The translations under genes were made by a program, and so were the position numbers. Under the pieces are notes generated by a model, which did no database searches, was not told the origin of the DNA, and saw nothing but the letters and a program-made list of their open reading frames with translations. Source: CAWCAW01 sp963793645 (GTDB lineage Bacteria > Actinomycetota > Acidimicrobiia > Acidimicrobiales > UBA8190). Taken from it: DNA of 64,000 nt. Where the stretch lies: positions 558,001 through 622,000 of the forward strand of contig CAWCAW010000004.1 in the NCBI GenBank assembly GCA_963793645.1, given 5' to 3'. This document shows positions 54,204 to 63,276 of this stretch, piece by piece. The stretch's first letter is position 1; each line of letters opens with the position of its first letter.

Positions 54204-55501
54204 TCCACCCCCATCGCAGGCGGTCCATTCGAGCCTCGCAGGCTGCATTCGCGGTACTGGCCGTAGCCCTGCTCGCGGCCGCCTGCAGCTCGAGCACCCC
54301 GAGCGCGGCCAAGAAGAACTCGACCACGACCACCTCGACATCTACACCCGTGACCTCGACCACCACGGCGCCGGCCGCGGGCGCCACGTCGTCATCGACC
54401 ACGACCACGGCCGCCAAGGCAGCGGCGTCGACGACGACCACGGCGGCCAAAACTGCCACCACCACGCCGACGACCAGCTGTGCCACCACACTCACCCAGG
54501 CCTGTGACACCAAGGACGCCTCGGCGTCGCTGACCGGGGCGGGCTCCACCTTCGACCAGCCCCTGTTCAGCCGGGCCTTCTACGCCTACAGCCAGGCCAA
54601 CTCCAAGGTCACCGTGGCGTACGCGGCGGTGGGCAGCGGCACCGGCGAGTCCGACATTGAGTCCCAGACGGTGAACTTCGGAGCCAGCGACGTTCCCTTG
54701 ACTCCGGCATCGGGCAACGGCGGGGCCATCCTCGAGATCCCCGTGGCCCTCGGCGGCGTGGCCATCGCCTACAACCTTCCCGGTGTGAACCAGGGCCTGC
54801 ATCTGACCGGAACGGTGCTCTCCAACATCTACCTCGGCAACATCACCACGTGGAACAACTCGGCGATCCAGTCCCTCAACCCGGGTGTCAGCCTCCCCAA
54901 CCAGACCATCGAGACGGTGCACCGGTCGGACTCGAGCGGGACGAGCTACATCTTCACCGACTACCTGAACACGGTGAACCCGGCGTGGTCCTCCTCAGGC
55001 CCCGGCGTGAGCAAGTCCCCCACCTGGACCAAGGGCAACCCCAACAACCTGGGGGGCAGCGGCAACCCCGGCGTGGCCGCCGATGTGGCCAACACCCAGT
55101 ACTCCATCGGGTACGTCGAGCTGGCCTATGCCTTGCAAAGCAGCATCACCTACGCCCAAATCCAGAACGCCGCCGGCGATTACCAGTACCCGACGCTGTC
55201 GACCGTGTCCGCGGCGGCCAGCCAGTTCCCCAACGTGAGCTACACGAACTTCCCGATCGTCAACGCGCCGGGGGCGAGCAGCTACCCGATCTGCGGCTAC
55301 AGCTGGGCGCTCGTCTACCAGAACCAGACCAATGAGGCTGACGCCGTGGCGCTTGGCAAGCTCTTTGACTGGGAGACCAACTCGGGTCAGAGCCAAGCCT
55401 CCGCCATCGGCTACGCGCCGCTGCCCAGCAACATCCAAGCGCTGGCGCACTCGACCATCCTGGAGATGCAGCTCAACGGCAAGGCGCTGTTCACCGGTTG
55501 A
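54200..55501 (+). CDS. pstS: Phosphate ABC transporter substrate-binding lipoprotein
   Basis: 433 residues from GTG 54200. A basic n-region (HPHRRRSIRASQ) and hydrophobic core end in the lipobox LLAAACSSS. A long Thr/Ser/Ala linker (55 residues) follows, then the phosphate-binding fold: LTGAGSTFDQPLFSRAF, GSGTGESDI, FGASDVPLT and HRSDSSGTSYIFTDYL, which together ring the phosphate. The C-terminal GYAPLPSNIQALA is typical. First gene of pstSCAB, behind a PHO box, so induced at low phosphate. Confidence 0.95.
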   Translation: MIHPHRRRSIRASQAAFAVLAVALLAAACSSSTPSAAKKNSTTTTSTSTPVTSTTTAPAAGATSSSTTTTAAKAAASTTTTAAKTATTTPTTSCATTLTQACDTKDASASLTGAGSTFDQPLFSRAFYAYSQANSKVTVAYAAVGSGTGESDIESQTVNFGASDVPLTPASGNGGAILEIPVALGGVAIAYNLPGVNQGLHLTGTVLSNIYLGNITTWNNSAIQSLNPGVSLPNQTIETVHRSDSSGTSYIFTDYLNTVNPAWSSSGPGVSKSPTWTKGNPNNLGGSGNPGVAADVANTQYSIGYVELAYALQSSITYAQIQNAAGDYQYPTLSTVSAAASQFPNVSYTNFPIVNAPGASSYPICGYSWALVYQNQTNEADAVALGKLFDWETNSGQSQASAIGYAPLPSNIQALAHSTILEMQLNGKALFTG

Positions 55502-55504
55502 TTC

Positions 55505-56512
55505 GTGGGAGACCTCGGAACTGACGTAGACGACGCTTTGGCCGCCGCACCGGCGGCACGCGGAGTCTGGCGACGACGGTCGCCGTTGCTCCCGAAAGGG
55601 GCGTACCGCGTCCTGCTCGGCTTCTTCGCCTTCATCTTCGCCGTCGTTCTCGTGGCCGTTGTGGTCACGCTCATCTACAAGTCCCGCGACGCGTGGGCCA
55701 CCTTCGGGCTCGGCTTCATCTGGTCGCGCACGTGGGATCCCGTGCACAGCGTGTTCGGGGCGCTGCCCTTTATCGTGGGCACCCTGGTCACCACAGCATT
55801 GGCCTTGGTGGTGGCGGTGCCCGTCGGCATCGCCTGCGCCGCCTACCTGACGGAGATGGCCCCGCGGTGGTTGCGGCCCTTCGGTGTCCTCGTCGATCTC
55901 ATCGCGGCCGTCCCCAGTGTGGTCGTCGGTCTCTGGGGCCTGCTCGTGGTGGCGCCGGTGTTCGCACGCGACGTAGAGCCGTTCATGAAGAAGATCCCCG
56001 TGATCGAGTGGTTGTTTCACGGGACGCCGTTAGGTGTGAGCATCTTCTTGGCCGGGGTGATCCTTGCCGTGATGATCGTCCCCACCATCGTGGCTCTCTC
56101 ACGCACAGCGCTGCTCGGCGTGGGCGTGGCCGAACGCGAAGCGGGCATGGCGCTCGGGGCCACCCCGTGGCGAGTGGTGCGCTCTGTCGTGCTGCCGGGT
56201 TCCCGCTCAGGCATCGTGGCGGCCGTCGTGCTGGCACTTGGTCGGGCCGTGGGAGAAACCATCGCGGTGACGTTGGTCATCGGCAACGACTACGCCATCC
56301 CCCACTCCCTGCTGGCCCCGGGGGCGACCCTCGGTTCGGTCATCATCAACCAGTTTGGTGACGCCTCCACCGTCCACCACGAGTTGGGGTCACTTGTCGC
56401 TCTGGGTGTGATCCTGCTCGTCATGGGACTCGTGATCAACGGCGGCGGCCAGCTGCTGCTGCGGGGGCGGCGGCGGCCGGCTCGAACAGCCATGGTGGAC
56501 GTGGCGCTATGA
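55505..56512 (+). CDS. pstC: Phosphate ABC transporter permease subunit PstC
   Basis: 335 residues with six helices. FIVGTLVTTALALVVAVPVG and the EAA loop EREAGMALGATPWRVVRSVV contact PstB; LGRAVGETIAVTLVIGN is conserved in PstC. Starts with GTG three bases after the pstS stop. The N-terminus (TDVDDALAAAPAARGVWRRR) is cytoplasmic. Its stop overlaps the pstA start by ATGA. Confidence 0.95.
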   Translation: MGDLGTDVDDALAAAPAARGVWRRRSPLLPKGAYRVLLGFFAFIFAVVLVAVVVTLIYKSRDAWATFGLGFIWSRTWDPVHSVFGALPFIVGTLVTTALALVVAVPVGIACAAYLTEMAPRWLRPFGVLVDLIAAVPSVVVGLWGLLVVAPVFARDVEPFMKKIPVIEWLFHGTPLGVSIFLAGVILAVMIVPTIVALSRTALLGVGVAEREAGMALGATPWRVVRSVVLPGSRSGIVAAVVLALGRAVGETIAVTLVIGNDYAIPHSLLAPGATLGSVIINQFGDASTVHHELGSLVALGVILLVMGLVINGGGQLLLRGRRRPARTAMVDVAL

Positions 56513-57435
56513 GCGCACTCGCCACCACCCCCTTGGCCCTCGATACCGGCTCCGTGGAACGACGCCAGGTCGTCCAGGCCGCCGCGGCAGAGTCGCTGCG
56601 GCGACGACACGCCATCGGAAGAGTCATGCGCTGGACATGCCTGGCGGCGTTTCTCATCACCCTGGCGCCCTTGGGCATGCTGGTGGGGTATGTGGTCTAC
56701 CGCGGGGTCGGCGCCTTGTCGCTGAACTTCTTCACCCATCTCCCCACGCCCGAAGGCATTCCCGGGGGCGGGATATCCAACGCTCTGGTGGGCACGGGCA
56801 TCATCGACGGCATCGCGCTGGCCATGGCCATACCGGTAGGGCTGATGGTGGCCATCTTCTTGGCCGAGAGAACCGGCAAGCTGGCCAATATGCTTCGCTT
56901 CGGCGCCGACATCCTCACCGGCCTGCCCACCATTCTCATCGGCTTGTTCGTGGCCGCCATCATCGTGCAGCCCTTGAAACACTTTTCCGCCATCGCCGCC
57001 AGCGTGGCACTGGCCATCATCATGTTGCCGATCATGGTGCGAGCCAGTGAAGAGGCTCTTCGCACCGTGCCCGACGACCTGTGGGAAGCGGGCATGGCCC
57101 TCGGAGCCCGTCCCTCGCGAGTGGTTCGCTCCGTCGTCGTTCGCACGGCGCTGCCTGGCCTCGTCACCAGCAACTTGCTCGCCTTGTCGCGCGCCGTCGG
57201 GGAGACCGCTCCTATCTTGTTCACCGTCTCCGTGTTCTCTTACACAATGAACACCTCGCCGCTGGGGCCGATGAACACGCTGCCATATGTCATCTGGTTG
57301 GACGCCCAAAGTGCCTTTAAGTCCCAGCAGCAGCAAGCGTGGGGAGCCGCCCTCGTACTCCTCGTGATCGTCCTGGCGCTGGCCATCGTGGGACGACTGG
57401 TAGCAGGACGGCTCACCCGGCGGGCCCGGGCCTAG
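56509..57435 (+). CDS. pstA: Phosphate ABC transporter permease subunit PstA
   Basis: 308 residues, about six helices. GGISNALVGTGIIDGIALAM starts the transporter domain; the EAA-type loop DDLWEAGMALGARPSRVVRS and LSRAVGETAPILFTVS are family marks. A 40-residue Arg-rich cytoplasmic lead precedes helix one. Coupled to pstC by a 4-base overlap; pstB follows after 23 bases with its own AAGGAG. Confidence 0.95.
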   Translation: MSALATTPLALDTGSVERRQVVQAAAAESLRRRHAIGRVMRWTCLAAFLITLAPLGMLVGYVVYRGVGALSLNFFTHLPTPEGIPGGGISNALVGTGIIDGIALAMAIPVGLMVAIFLAERTGKLANMLRFGADILTGLPTILIGLFVAAIIVQPLKHFSAIAASVALAIIMLPIMVRASEEALRTVPDDLWEAGMALGARPSRVVRSVVVRTALPGLVTSNLLALSRAVGETAPILFTVSVFSYTMNTSPLGPMNTLPYVIWLDAQSAFKSQQQQAWGAALVLLVIVLALAIVGRLVAGRLTRRARA

Positions 57436-57458
57436 ACAGATCGCAAGAAGGAGCCACG

Positions 57459-58334
57459 ATGATCGAAAAGCCCGTTGATACGGTAACCAAGGTGAATCCC
57501 GCCTCGGCGCCACAGCCGGGCCACCCCGAACCGAGCAACCTCGACCTGCCCCATCCGACCGTCGATGTCGAGGCGGTGACGCTGACCGACGTATCGGTCC
57601 GCTTCGGGAACTTCGAAGCGGTGCGCCAGGTGACCCTACCGCTGGCGGCACGCCGGGTAACGGCGCTGGTGGGTCCGTCCGGTTGCGGCAAGACAACCAT
57701 CTTGCGGGCCATCAACCGCATGCACGACCGCTCCGGCGGTGTCGTCAAAGGATCGGTCCGGCTCGGTGACCTCGACGTCTACGCCTCGAGCACCCAACCC
57801 GAATTGGTGCGGTCCAAGATCGGCATGGTCTTCCAGCGTCCAAATCCGTTTCCGACCATGAGCATCATCGACAACGTCGTGTCGGGGCTGCGCTTCAACG
57901 GGGTCCGCAACAAGGCCATCTTGAAAGACGCCGCTGAGTCTGCCCTCCGCCACGCCGCGTTGTGGGACACGGTCAAAGACCGTCTGGGACAACCGGCCAT
58001 CAAACTTTCTGGGGGACAACAGCAGCGGCTGTGCATTGCGCGCGCTCTGGCGGTGGAACCTGAGGTCCTGCTGATGGACGAGCCTTGTTCGGCCCTCGAC
58101 CCGGTGTCGACGGCGCAGATCGAAGAGCTCATCGTCAAACTGTCATCCGAGATGGCCATTGGGTTGGTGACACACAACATGTTCCAAGCCACGCGGGTGT
58201 CCGATTTCACCGCCGTCTTCCTCCTTGGTGATACCGGCGTTGGTGAACTGGTGGAATTCGGCCCCACCACGCAGGTCTTCGAATCACCGTCCGATGCCCG
58301 CACCGAGGCCTACGTCACCGGCAAGGTGGGCTGA
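57459..58334 (+). CDS. pstB: Phosphate ABC transporter ATP-binding protein
   Basis: 291 residues. Walker A GPSGCGKTTILRAINRMHD, Q-loop MVFQRPNPFPTMSI, signature LSGGQQQRLCIARALAVEP, Walker B VLLMDEPCSALDP, H-loop VTHNMFQATR. The first 45 residues are a Pro/Glu-rich extension not seen in short homologues. phoU is not next; the operon ends here. Confidence 0.96.
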   Translation: MIEKPVDTVTKVNPASAPQPGHPEPSNLDLPHPTVDVEAVTLTDVSVRFGNFEAVRQVTLPLAARRVTALVGPSGCGKTTILRAINRMHDRSGGVVKGSVRLGDLDVYASSTQPELVRSKIGMVFQRPNPFPTMSIIDNVVSGLRFNGVRNKAILKDAAESALRHAALWDTVKDRLGQPAIKLSGGQQQRLCIARALAVEPEVLLMDEPCSALDPVSTAQIEELIVKLSSEMAIGLVTHNMFQATRVSDFTAVFLLGDTGVGELVEFGPTTQVFESPSDARTEAYVTGKVG

Positions 58335-58348
58335 ATCCCTTCTTTACC

Positions 58349-58369
58349 GCTAGTATAAGTAGTATTAGC
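58349..58369. terminator. Weak hairpin after pstB
   Basis: GCTAGTA - TAAGTAG - TATTAGC forms a 7-bp stem with one G-T pair in an AT-rich gap, 14 bases after the pstB stop. It may end the pst transcript. The AT-rich sequence also offers -10-like elements for the next gene. Confidence 0.4.
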
Positions 58370-58442
58370 GTCCTGTTTCGAGTTCGACGAGCAGTGGTAG
58401 AACACGTCGAGATTGAAAAACACCAAATAAAGGAGCTGTCTG

Positions 58443-59417
58443 GTGCACAACGATGTCATTTCTCCCCACTCTGAGCGGGTCGTAACTCGCTCCCGCCGCA
58501 GGTGGCGGTCGATCACGCTGCTCTCAGCGGTCGGCGTTGGGGCCGCCGCCATGATCGGCGTCGTTCCCGCCAGTGCCACCACTCCCACAGCCACTGGCTA
58601 CTGGGAGATCGGAAACAACGGTGCCCTGTGGAGCATCGCCGGTGCGCAAACCGTGACGGCAACGGTAAACGGCGTCACCGGACCCATCGGGGCACCCATC
58701 TCAGTGGCGCCCACAGCGCCCATCGTGGGAATTGCGGGCACAACTGATGGCAAGGGTTACTGGGCGGTGGACGCCAAAGGCGGCGTCTATGCCTATGGGG
58801 ATGCCCAGTACTACGGGTCACTGCCGGCCCTGCATGTAACACCCAACCAACCGATCGTCGGCATCGTGAGCACGCCCAGCAACGCCGGCTACTGGCTGGT
58901 CGCTGCAGACGGCGGCATCTTCACCTTTGGTAACGCCACCTACGCCGGGTCGCTGCCGGCTATGCACGTCAAGGTGAGCAACATCGTCGGCATGACGATC
59001 ACCGCCAACGGCCTTGGCTATTGGTTGGTCGGCAGTGACGGTGGCGTCTTCGCCTTCGGCACGGCCGCCTACTCGGGTTCGGTGTACTCCAAGACGGGCG
59101 CGGCGGCGACTTCACCTGTCGTCGGCATCACCGCCTCCTCGGTTGGCACGGGCTACCTCGTAGCAGAGGGCGATGGCGCCGTGTTCGCCTTTGGCACGCC
59201 GTACTTCGGTGGTTCGCCACTGCTGTCGGGTGTGGCCGGAGCCCCCATGGTGGCCATCGACTACACGCCTGATGGCCTCGGCTACTGGGTAGTGGGATCC
59301 GATGGTGGCGTCTTTGCTTATGGTGACGCCAAGTACTTCGGATCGGTTCCCGGTGAGCTGCTCAACACCGGGGTAACCAACTCAACGCCGATCGTCGGTT
59401 TCGCACCGACGCTCTAA
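58443..59417 (+). CDS. Secreted propeller-repeat protein without catalytic domain
   Basis: 324 residues from GTG 58443, ten bases after AAAGGAG. The signal peptide (RWRSITLLSAVGVGAAAMIG) is cut near ASATT. Seven repeats of about 40 residues follow with the pattern PIVGI..T.DG.GYWAVDAKGGVYAYGDAQYYGSLP. They are the same family as in the CHAP protein at 26462, here without an enzyme domain, so probably a binding or surface-layer protein. Strong terminator follows. It is the next gene after pst, with only a weak hairpin between. Confidence 0.8.
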   Translation: MHNDVISPHSERVVTRSRRRWRSITLLSAVGVGAAAMIGVVPASATTPTATGYWEIGNNGALWSIAGAQTVTATVNGVTGPIGAPISVAPTAPIVGIAGTTDGKGYWAVDAKGGVYAYGDAQYYGSLPALHVTPNQPIVGIVSTPSNAGYWLVAADGGIFTFGNATYAGSLPAMHVKVSNIVGMTITANGLGYWLVGSDGGVFAFGTAAYSGSVYSKTGAAATSPVVGITASSVGTGYLVAEGDGAVFAFGTPYFGGSPLLSGVAGAPMVAIDYTPDGLGYWVVGSDGGVFAYGDAKYFGSVPGELLNTGVTNSTPIVGFAPTL

Positions 59418-59441
59418 TCCGGGGGGCCACCTCCCCATCGC

Positions 59442-59486
59442 ACAACGGCCGACGGCCGACCCCCACGGGTCCCCGTCGGCCGTTGT
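59442..59486 (+). terminator. Terminator hairpin
   Basis: ACAACGGCCGACGG at 59442-59455 pairs perfectly with CCGTCGGCCGTTGT at 59473-59486, a 14-bp stem with a 17-base loop that itself can pair. It closes the propeller protein gene and faces the convergent dioxygenase gene. Confidence 0.75.
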
Positions 59487-59536
59487 CGCGTCTGTACAGA
59501 GATCACGCACGCCTCGGCGCCGCGCCGTTCGCCAGG

Positions 59537-60739
59537 TCAGTGCAGCGCGTCGGCGTGTTGCACACGCCCCGCATCGCGGGTGAACAACACATCGTTGTAT
59601 CCCTGGCCAGGCCCGACCATCTCAAAGGTCAGCGGCGGCACGAAGGAGAGGTAGAGGGCCCGTCGTCCGCTGGTCTGTCGACCAATCGGGGCCGGGGCGG
59701 CGTGAAGCGTATGGCCGAAATGCACGGTGACGTCACCGGGATCGGTGCCGAGTGCCACGACCGGCAGGCGCCCGGCATGTCGAGGACCCGGAAGCCGCGA
59801 TGTCCCTCGATGCGAACCCGCGATCATCTGTAGTTGCCCGGCGGCCTCGTTGGCGGCGTCGAGCTGAATACCGACATTGAGCATGGGGCACTTCACGGCG
59901 TGCCCGCCCATGCCGCAGTCACGGTGCCACGGCAGGTCGGCGAGGCCTTCGCTCGCACCGGGCACCTTGATAACCACGCCGTTGCCATCGAGCCGGTCGT
60001 GCGCGTCGCGCAGCTCGCCTCCGGCCAGACCGGCTATGCGTACGAAGCGCTCATCGTCGCCCAACCCGGCGATGCGCGCCGATTGGTCGTTGAGGTAGTT
60101 GACCCGGCAGCACACGTCTTGACCATCGACGCGCGTCCACCACGATCGCCGATCGTCGGGCTTGGCCCTGGCCACGGCGACAGATACGTCAGCACGCAGC
60201 GCCTCGATCTCGTCAGGAGTCATGACGCCTACGAGGTGGACGAAGCCGGCCCGGTGCAAAAAATCGGCGATCTCATCGTCGGTGTCGCCCAAGGTGAAGG
60301 TCCGATGCAGATCGATGAGACGCCCGTCGGCATCGTTCACCATCGGAGGGTTGTCGATGTCGTACAGGTCCTGTCCGTCGAAGGCGACTCGCAGTGAGGG
60401 CTCCCACCGGGCCAGTTGGCCGAAGTCCCCTTTGGTGATCGAAATCTCATCGGCGTAGAGAAGAGCGAAAGAAGACTTCAGCTCCCACACGAACGCGCTC
60501 CACGCCGGTAAAGAAAGCTCGATGATCGTGTGGGCCAGATCGCTGCCGCGCTGCACGGAAAAGGTATGGCCGCTGGGGTCATAGGTGAAAGCGTCGCCGC
60601 CGCCGACCTTAAAGGCCAAAGGTCGCACCACGCGGATATCGGCGTCGGAGAACACGGGTCCGCAGCCCTCGAGCGCAGCGGGGAGCGTGTCGAGGTGAAA
60701 GCGGTCGAAGTCAAGGGACCCGAATCGCTCGCCGGCCAT
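59537..60739 (-). CDS. Phytanoyl-CoA dioxygenase (PhyH)-family protein
   Basis: 400 residues from ATG 60739 with GGAG just upstream. The C-terminal half is a Fe(II)/2-oxoglutarate oxygenase: HxD in LPWHRDCGMGGH, distal His in VTVHFGHTLHAAPAP, and the oxoglutarate Arg in SGRRALYLSFVPP. The N-terminal 150 residues (FDRFHLDTLPAALEGCGPVF, SITKGDFGQLARWEPSLRVA) form an extra domain seen in a subset of actinobacterial members. The substrate may be a lipid or small molecule; not inferable here. Confidence 0.82.
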   Translation of the reverse strand: MAGERFGSLDFDRFHLDTLPAALEGCGPVFSDADIRVVRPLAFKVGGGDAFTYDPSGHTFSVQRGSDLAHTIIELSLPAWSAFVWELKSSFALLYADEISITKGDFGQLARWEPSLRVAFDGQDLYDIDNPPMVNDADGRLIDLHRTFTLGDTDDEIADFLHRAGFVHLVGVMTPDEIEALRADVSVAVARAKPDDRRSWWTRVDGQDVCCRVNYLNDQSARIAGLGDDERFVRIAGLAGGELRDAHDRLDGNGVVIKVPGASEGLADLPWHRDCGMGGHAVKCPMLNVGIQLDAANEAAGQLQMIAGSHRGTSRLPGPRHAGRLPVVALGTDPGDVTVHFGHTLHAAPAPIGRQTSGRRALYLSFVPPLTFEMVGPGQGYNDVLFTRDAGRVQHADALH

Positions 60740-60917
60740 AGCTCCAAAGTAGCCGTTAACGCCTCCAGGCACGTCCCGCCTCGGCTCCGATGCGCCTCTA
60801 GGCATGACCCGACTCGGCCCCCCACGGGAGGAGTCCGAGAAGTACTGTTGACCCGGCTGTAGTGGTCACGTCGGTAACACGATGTGGGCGCCACAACCCC
60901 GAGGGGGAGGGGATGCC

Positions 60918-63197
60918 ATGTCGTTACTGGGTGTGAGGCCGGCCACCACCGGTGATGCGCTTCGATGCCGACGGCTCCTGGGGGCCGGGCTGTGCGGGGC
61001 GATGCTCGTGGCCATAGTTGTCTCGGTGGGAGTGGCGGCATCACCGGCCTACGCCGATACCGTGATCAATGGCTGCACCATCGTTTCGAACCCCACCCCA
61101 GCCGATCACACCGATTGCACTGACACCTCAAGCCTCAACGGCGTCGACTTGGCGGGCCTTGACTTGCAGTACGCCGATCTCACCGACGATCAACTGGTGG
61201 GCACCGGCTTTTCCTCCGCCAACCTCACTGACGCCAACTTGTCGGGCTCCACGGCATCGGCGTGCATGGAGACCATAAGCGAATCGGGTTACGGCGGTTC
61301 GTGCCAGGCGGCCAACTTCGACAGGGCCGACATGACGGCGACCGACCTGAGCGATGTCACCACCTCGGCGTGTGTGACGTTCACCGAATACGGCAACCCC
61401 GGGCCCGAGCTTTCCTTTTGTGGAGGGGTGAGCGCGAGCCAAACCGATTTGGCTGGGGCTGACCTCAACAGTGACGACCTCTCGTGGGTCATGCTCTCGC
61501 ACGACGACCTCAAGGGCGCCAGCTTCACCAACGCCACCTTCAGCGAGTGCGCGCCGGAGACCTTTGACGTCGGCTTGGTCTGCAGTCAAAGCGCCCTGGC
61601 CGATGTGAACCTCCAGGACACCAACTTGTCGGGCGACCAGTTGACTGGCGTCGATCTCGCCGGGGCCAAACTGACGGGTGCCAACCTCTCCGGCGCCAAC
61701 CTGTCGGCGTACAGCGAGTACAGCCTCATCGACATTGTCACCAACCTCGACAAGGCAAACCTCAAGGACGCCGATCTCGACGGAGCCAACCTGGGTGGCG
61801 CCTCGCTGGTGAAGACGCACCTGACCGGATCCAATTTCAGCGGCGCCACCCTCATGGGCACCACCTCGGGCAAGGTCGTAGGAAGGCCGTCGACTCTTTG
61901 TTCTGGGTGCGGTGTGGTGCGGGGATTTCTCGTCGGTCCCGGGGTGGATCTCAGCGGAGCGGACCTGGCTCACGCTCATCTGGGCGGTCTCAACCTGACC
62001 GGTGCGCAACTCGCCGGGGTGTCGTCGGGAAAGATCAGCGGCCGGCCCTCCGCGTTGCCGGCCGATTGGGCCCTTGTCAACGGGTACCTGGTGGGTCCGC
62101 AGGCCCAGTTGACCGGGGCGCGTCTCGACGGCGCCAACCTGACCAACGACGACCTGACCGATGCCATCGTGACGGGCAGCTTCCTCAACGACGCCAATCT
62201 GAGCGGTGTCACCGTCACCGGCGTCATCTCGGGCGCCATCACCGGAACGCCGTCGGACCTGTCCGCCGGTTGCGTGGTCGTCAACGGCTATCTGGCCGGA
62301 CCAGGTGCCGACCTGGCCAATGCCGATCTGGCTGGCGCCAATCTGGGCGCGGCTGACCTCGACAACGTCGTGCTAACGGGCGCCAACCTCGCCGGCGCCG
62401 GACTCGGCGGCGTGGTCGGTCTCGACGGCGTGGAGACCGGCGCCATCACCGGGACGCCGTCGGCTCTGCCCCCCAACTGGCTTCTGGTCGACGGATACCT
62501 GGTGGGCCCCGGCGCCAACCTCGGTGACGCCGACCTCCAAGGAGCTGACCTGGCCGGCGCCGATCTCGACGGCACCCACCTCTATGGCGCCAACCTCGAC
62601 GGTGTCAGCTCCGGAGGCATCACGGGCACGCCGCAACTGCTCCCGGCCTTTTGGAGCCTCGCCAACGGGTATCTCGTAGGCCAAGGCGCCGATCTGGCCG
62701 GTGCCGATCTGAGCGGGGCCGATCTGAAGGGGGACTTCTTCACCGACGCCAACCTCACCGGCGCCGATCTGGCCGGTGCCGACTTGAGCGGCGGGGTGTC
62801 CTCAGGCGGGATCATCGGGACCCCTTCCGCTCTGCCGGCCAACTGGCTTGTGGTCAATGGGTACCTGGTGGGGCCGGGCGCCAACGTGTCTGATGCCAAC
62901 TTCGCCGATGAGGAACTGGCCAATGCCGACCTCGACAACGCCCGTGTCGAGAACGTCGACCTGTCGGGAACCGACCTCACCGGTGCCAACCTCGTCGATG
63001 CCATCTTTGGAACGGGGGGACCCGGATACCCACCCCCCAACCTGAGCAACACGAACTTCACCAACGCTGATCTCGACGGGGCGACTGACCTCAATCAAAG
63101 TGGCAGCCTGAGCACCGTTGTCTGGTCCAACACCACCTGCCCCGACGGCACCAACAGCAATGCTGACGACGGCACGTGCGCCAACAACCTGTCGTGA
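60918..63197 (+). CDS. Secreted mosaic pentapeptide-repeat protein
   Basis: 759 residues from ATG 60918. A basic, hydrophobic signal peptide ends at PAYA-DTVING. The rest alternates runs of pentapeptides (ADLAGADLSGANL type, A(D/N)LXX) with about six copies of a second module, SSGKISGRPSALPADW plus NGYLVGPGA. The N-terminal third also has irregular Cys-bearing inserts (ETISESGYGGSCQAANF). Pentapeptide runs form a right-handed quadrilateral beta helix; the intervening modules probably project as loops or caps. There is a TCPDGTNSNADDGTC ending. No catalytic motif; a surface or extracellular structural role is likely. Confidence 0.85.
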   Translation: MSLLGVRPATTGDALRCRRLLGAGLCGAMLVAIVVSVGVAASPAYADTVINGCTIVSNPTPADHTDCTDTSSLNGVDLAGLDLQYADLTDDQLVGTGFSSANLTDANLSGSTASACMETISESGYGGSCQAANFDRADMTATDLSDVTTSACVTFTEYGNPGPELSFCGGVSASQTDLAGADLNSDDLSWVMLSHDDLKGASFTNATFSECAPETFDVGLVCSQSALADVNLQDTNLSGDQLTGVDLAGAKLTGANLSGANLSAYSEYSLIDIVTNLDKANLKDADLDGANLGGASLVKTHLTGSNFSGATLMGTTSGKVVGRPSTLCSGCGVVRGFLVGPGVDLSGADLAHAHLGGLNLTGAQLAGVSSGKISGRPSALPADWALVNGYLVGPQAQLTGARLDGANLTNDDLTDAIVTGSFLNDANLSGVTVTGVISGAITGTPSDLSAGCVVVNGYLAGPGADLANADLAGANLGAADLDNVVLTGANLAGAGLGGVVGLDGVETGAITGTPSALPPNWLLVDGYLVGPGANLGDADLQGADLAGADLDGTHLYGANLDGVSSGGITGTPQLLPAFWSLANGYLVGQGADLAGADLSGADLKGDFFTDANLTGADLAGADLSGGVSSGGIIGTPSALPANWLVVNGYLVGPGANVSDANFADEELANADLDNARVENVDLSGTDLTGANLVDAIFGTGGPGYPPPNLSNTNFTNADLDGATDLNQSGSLSTVVWSNTTCPDGTNSNADDGTCANNLS

Positions 63198-63276
63198 CCT
63201 AGGCGGCGGGAATCGGCGCGCGCCCGGCGCCCTGCGATAATGACGCCTCGTCACATCGGGAGCGTGGGGGCCCTTT

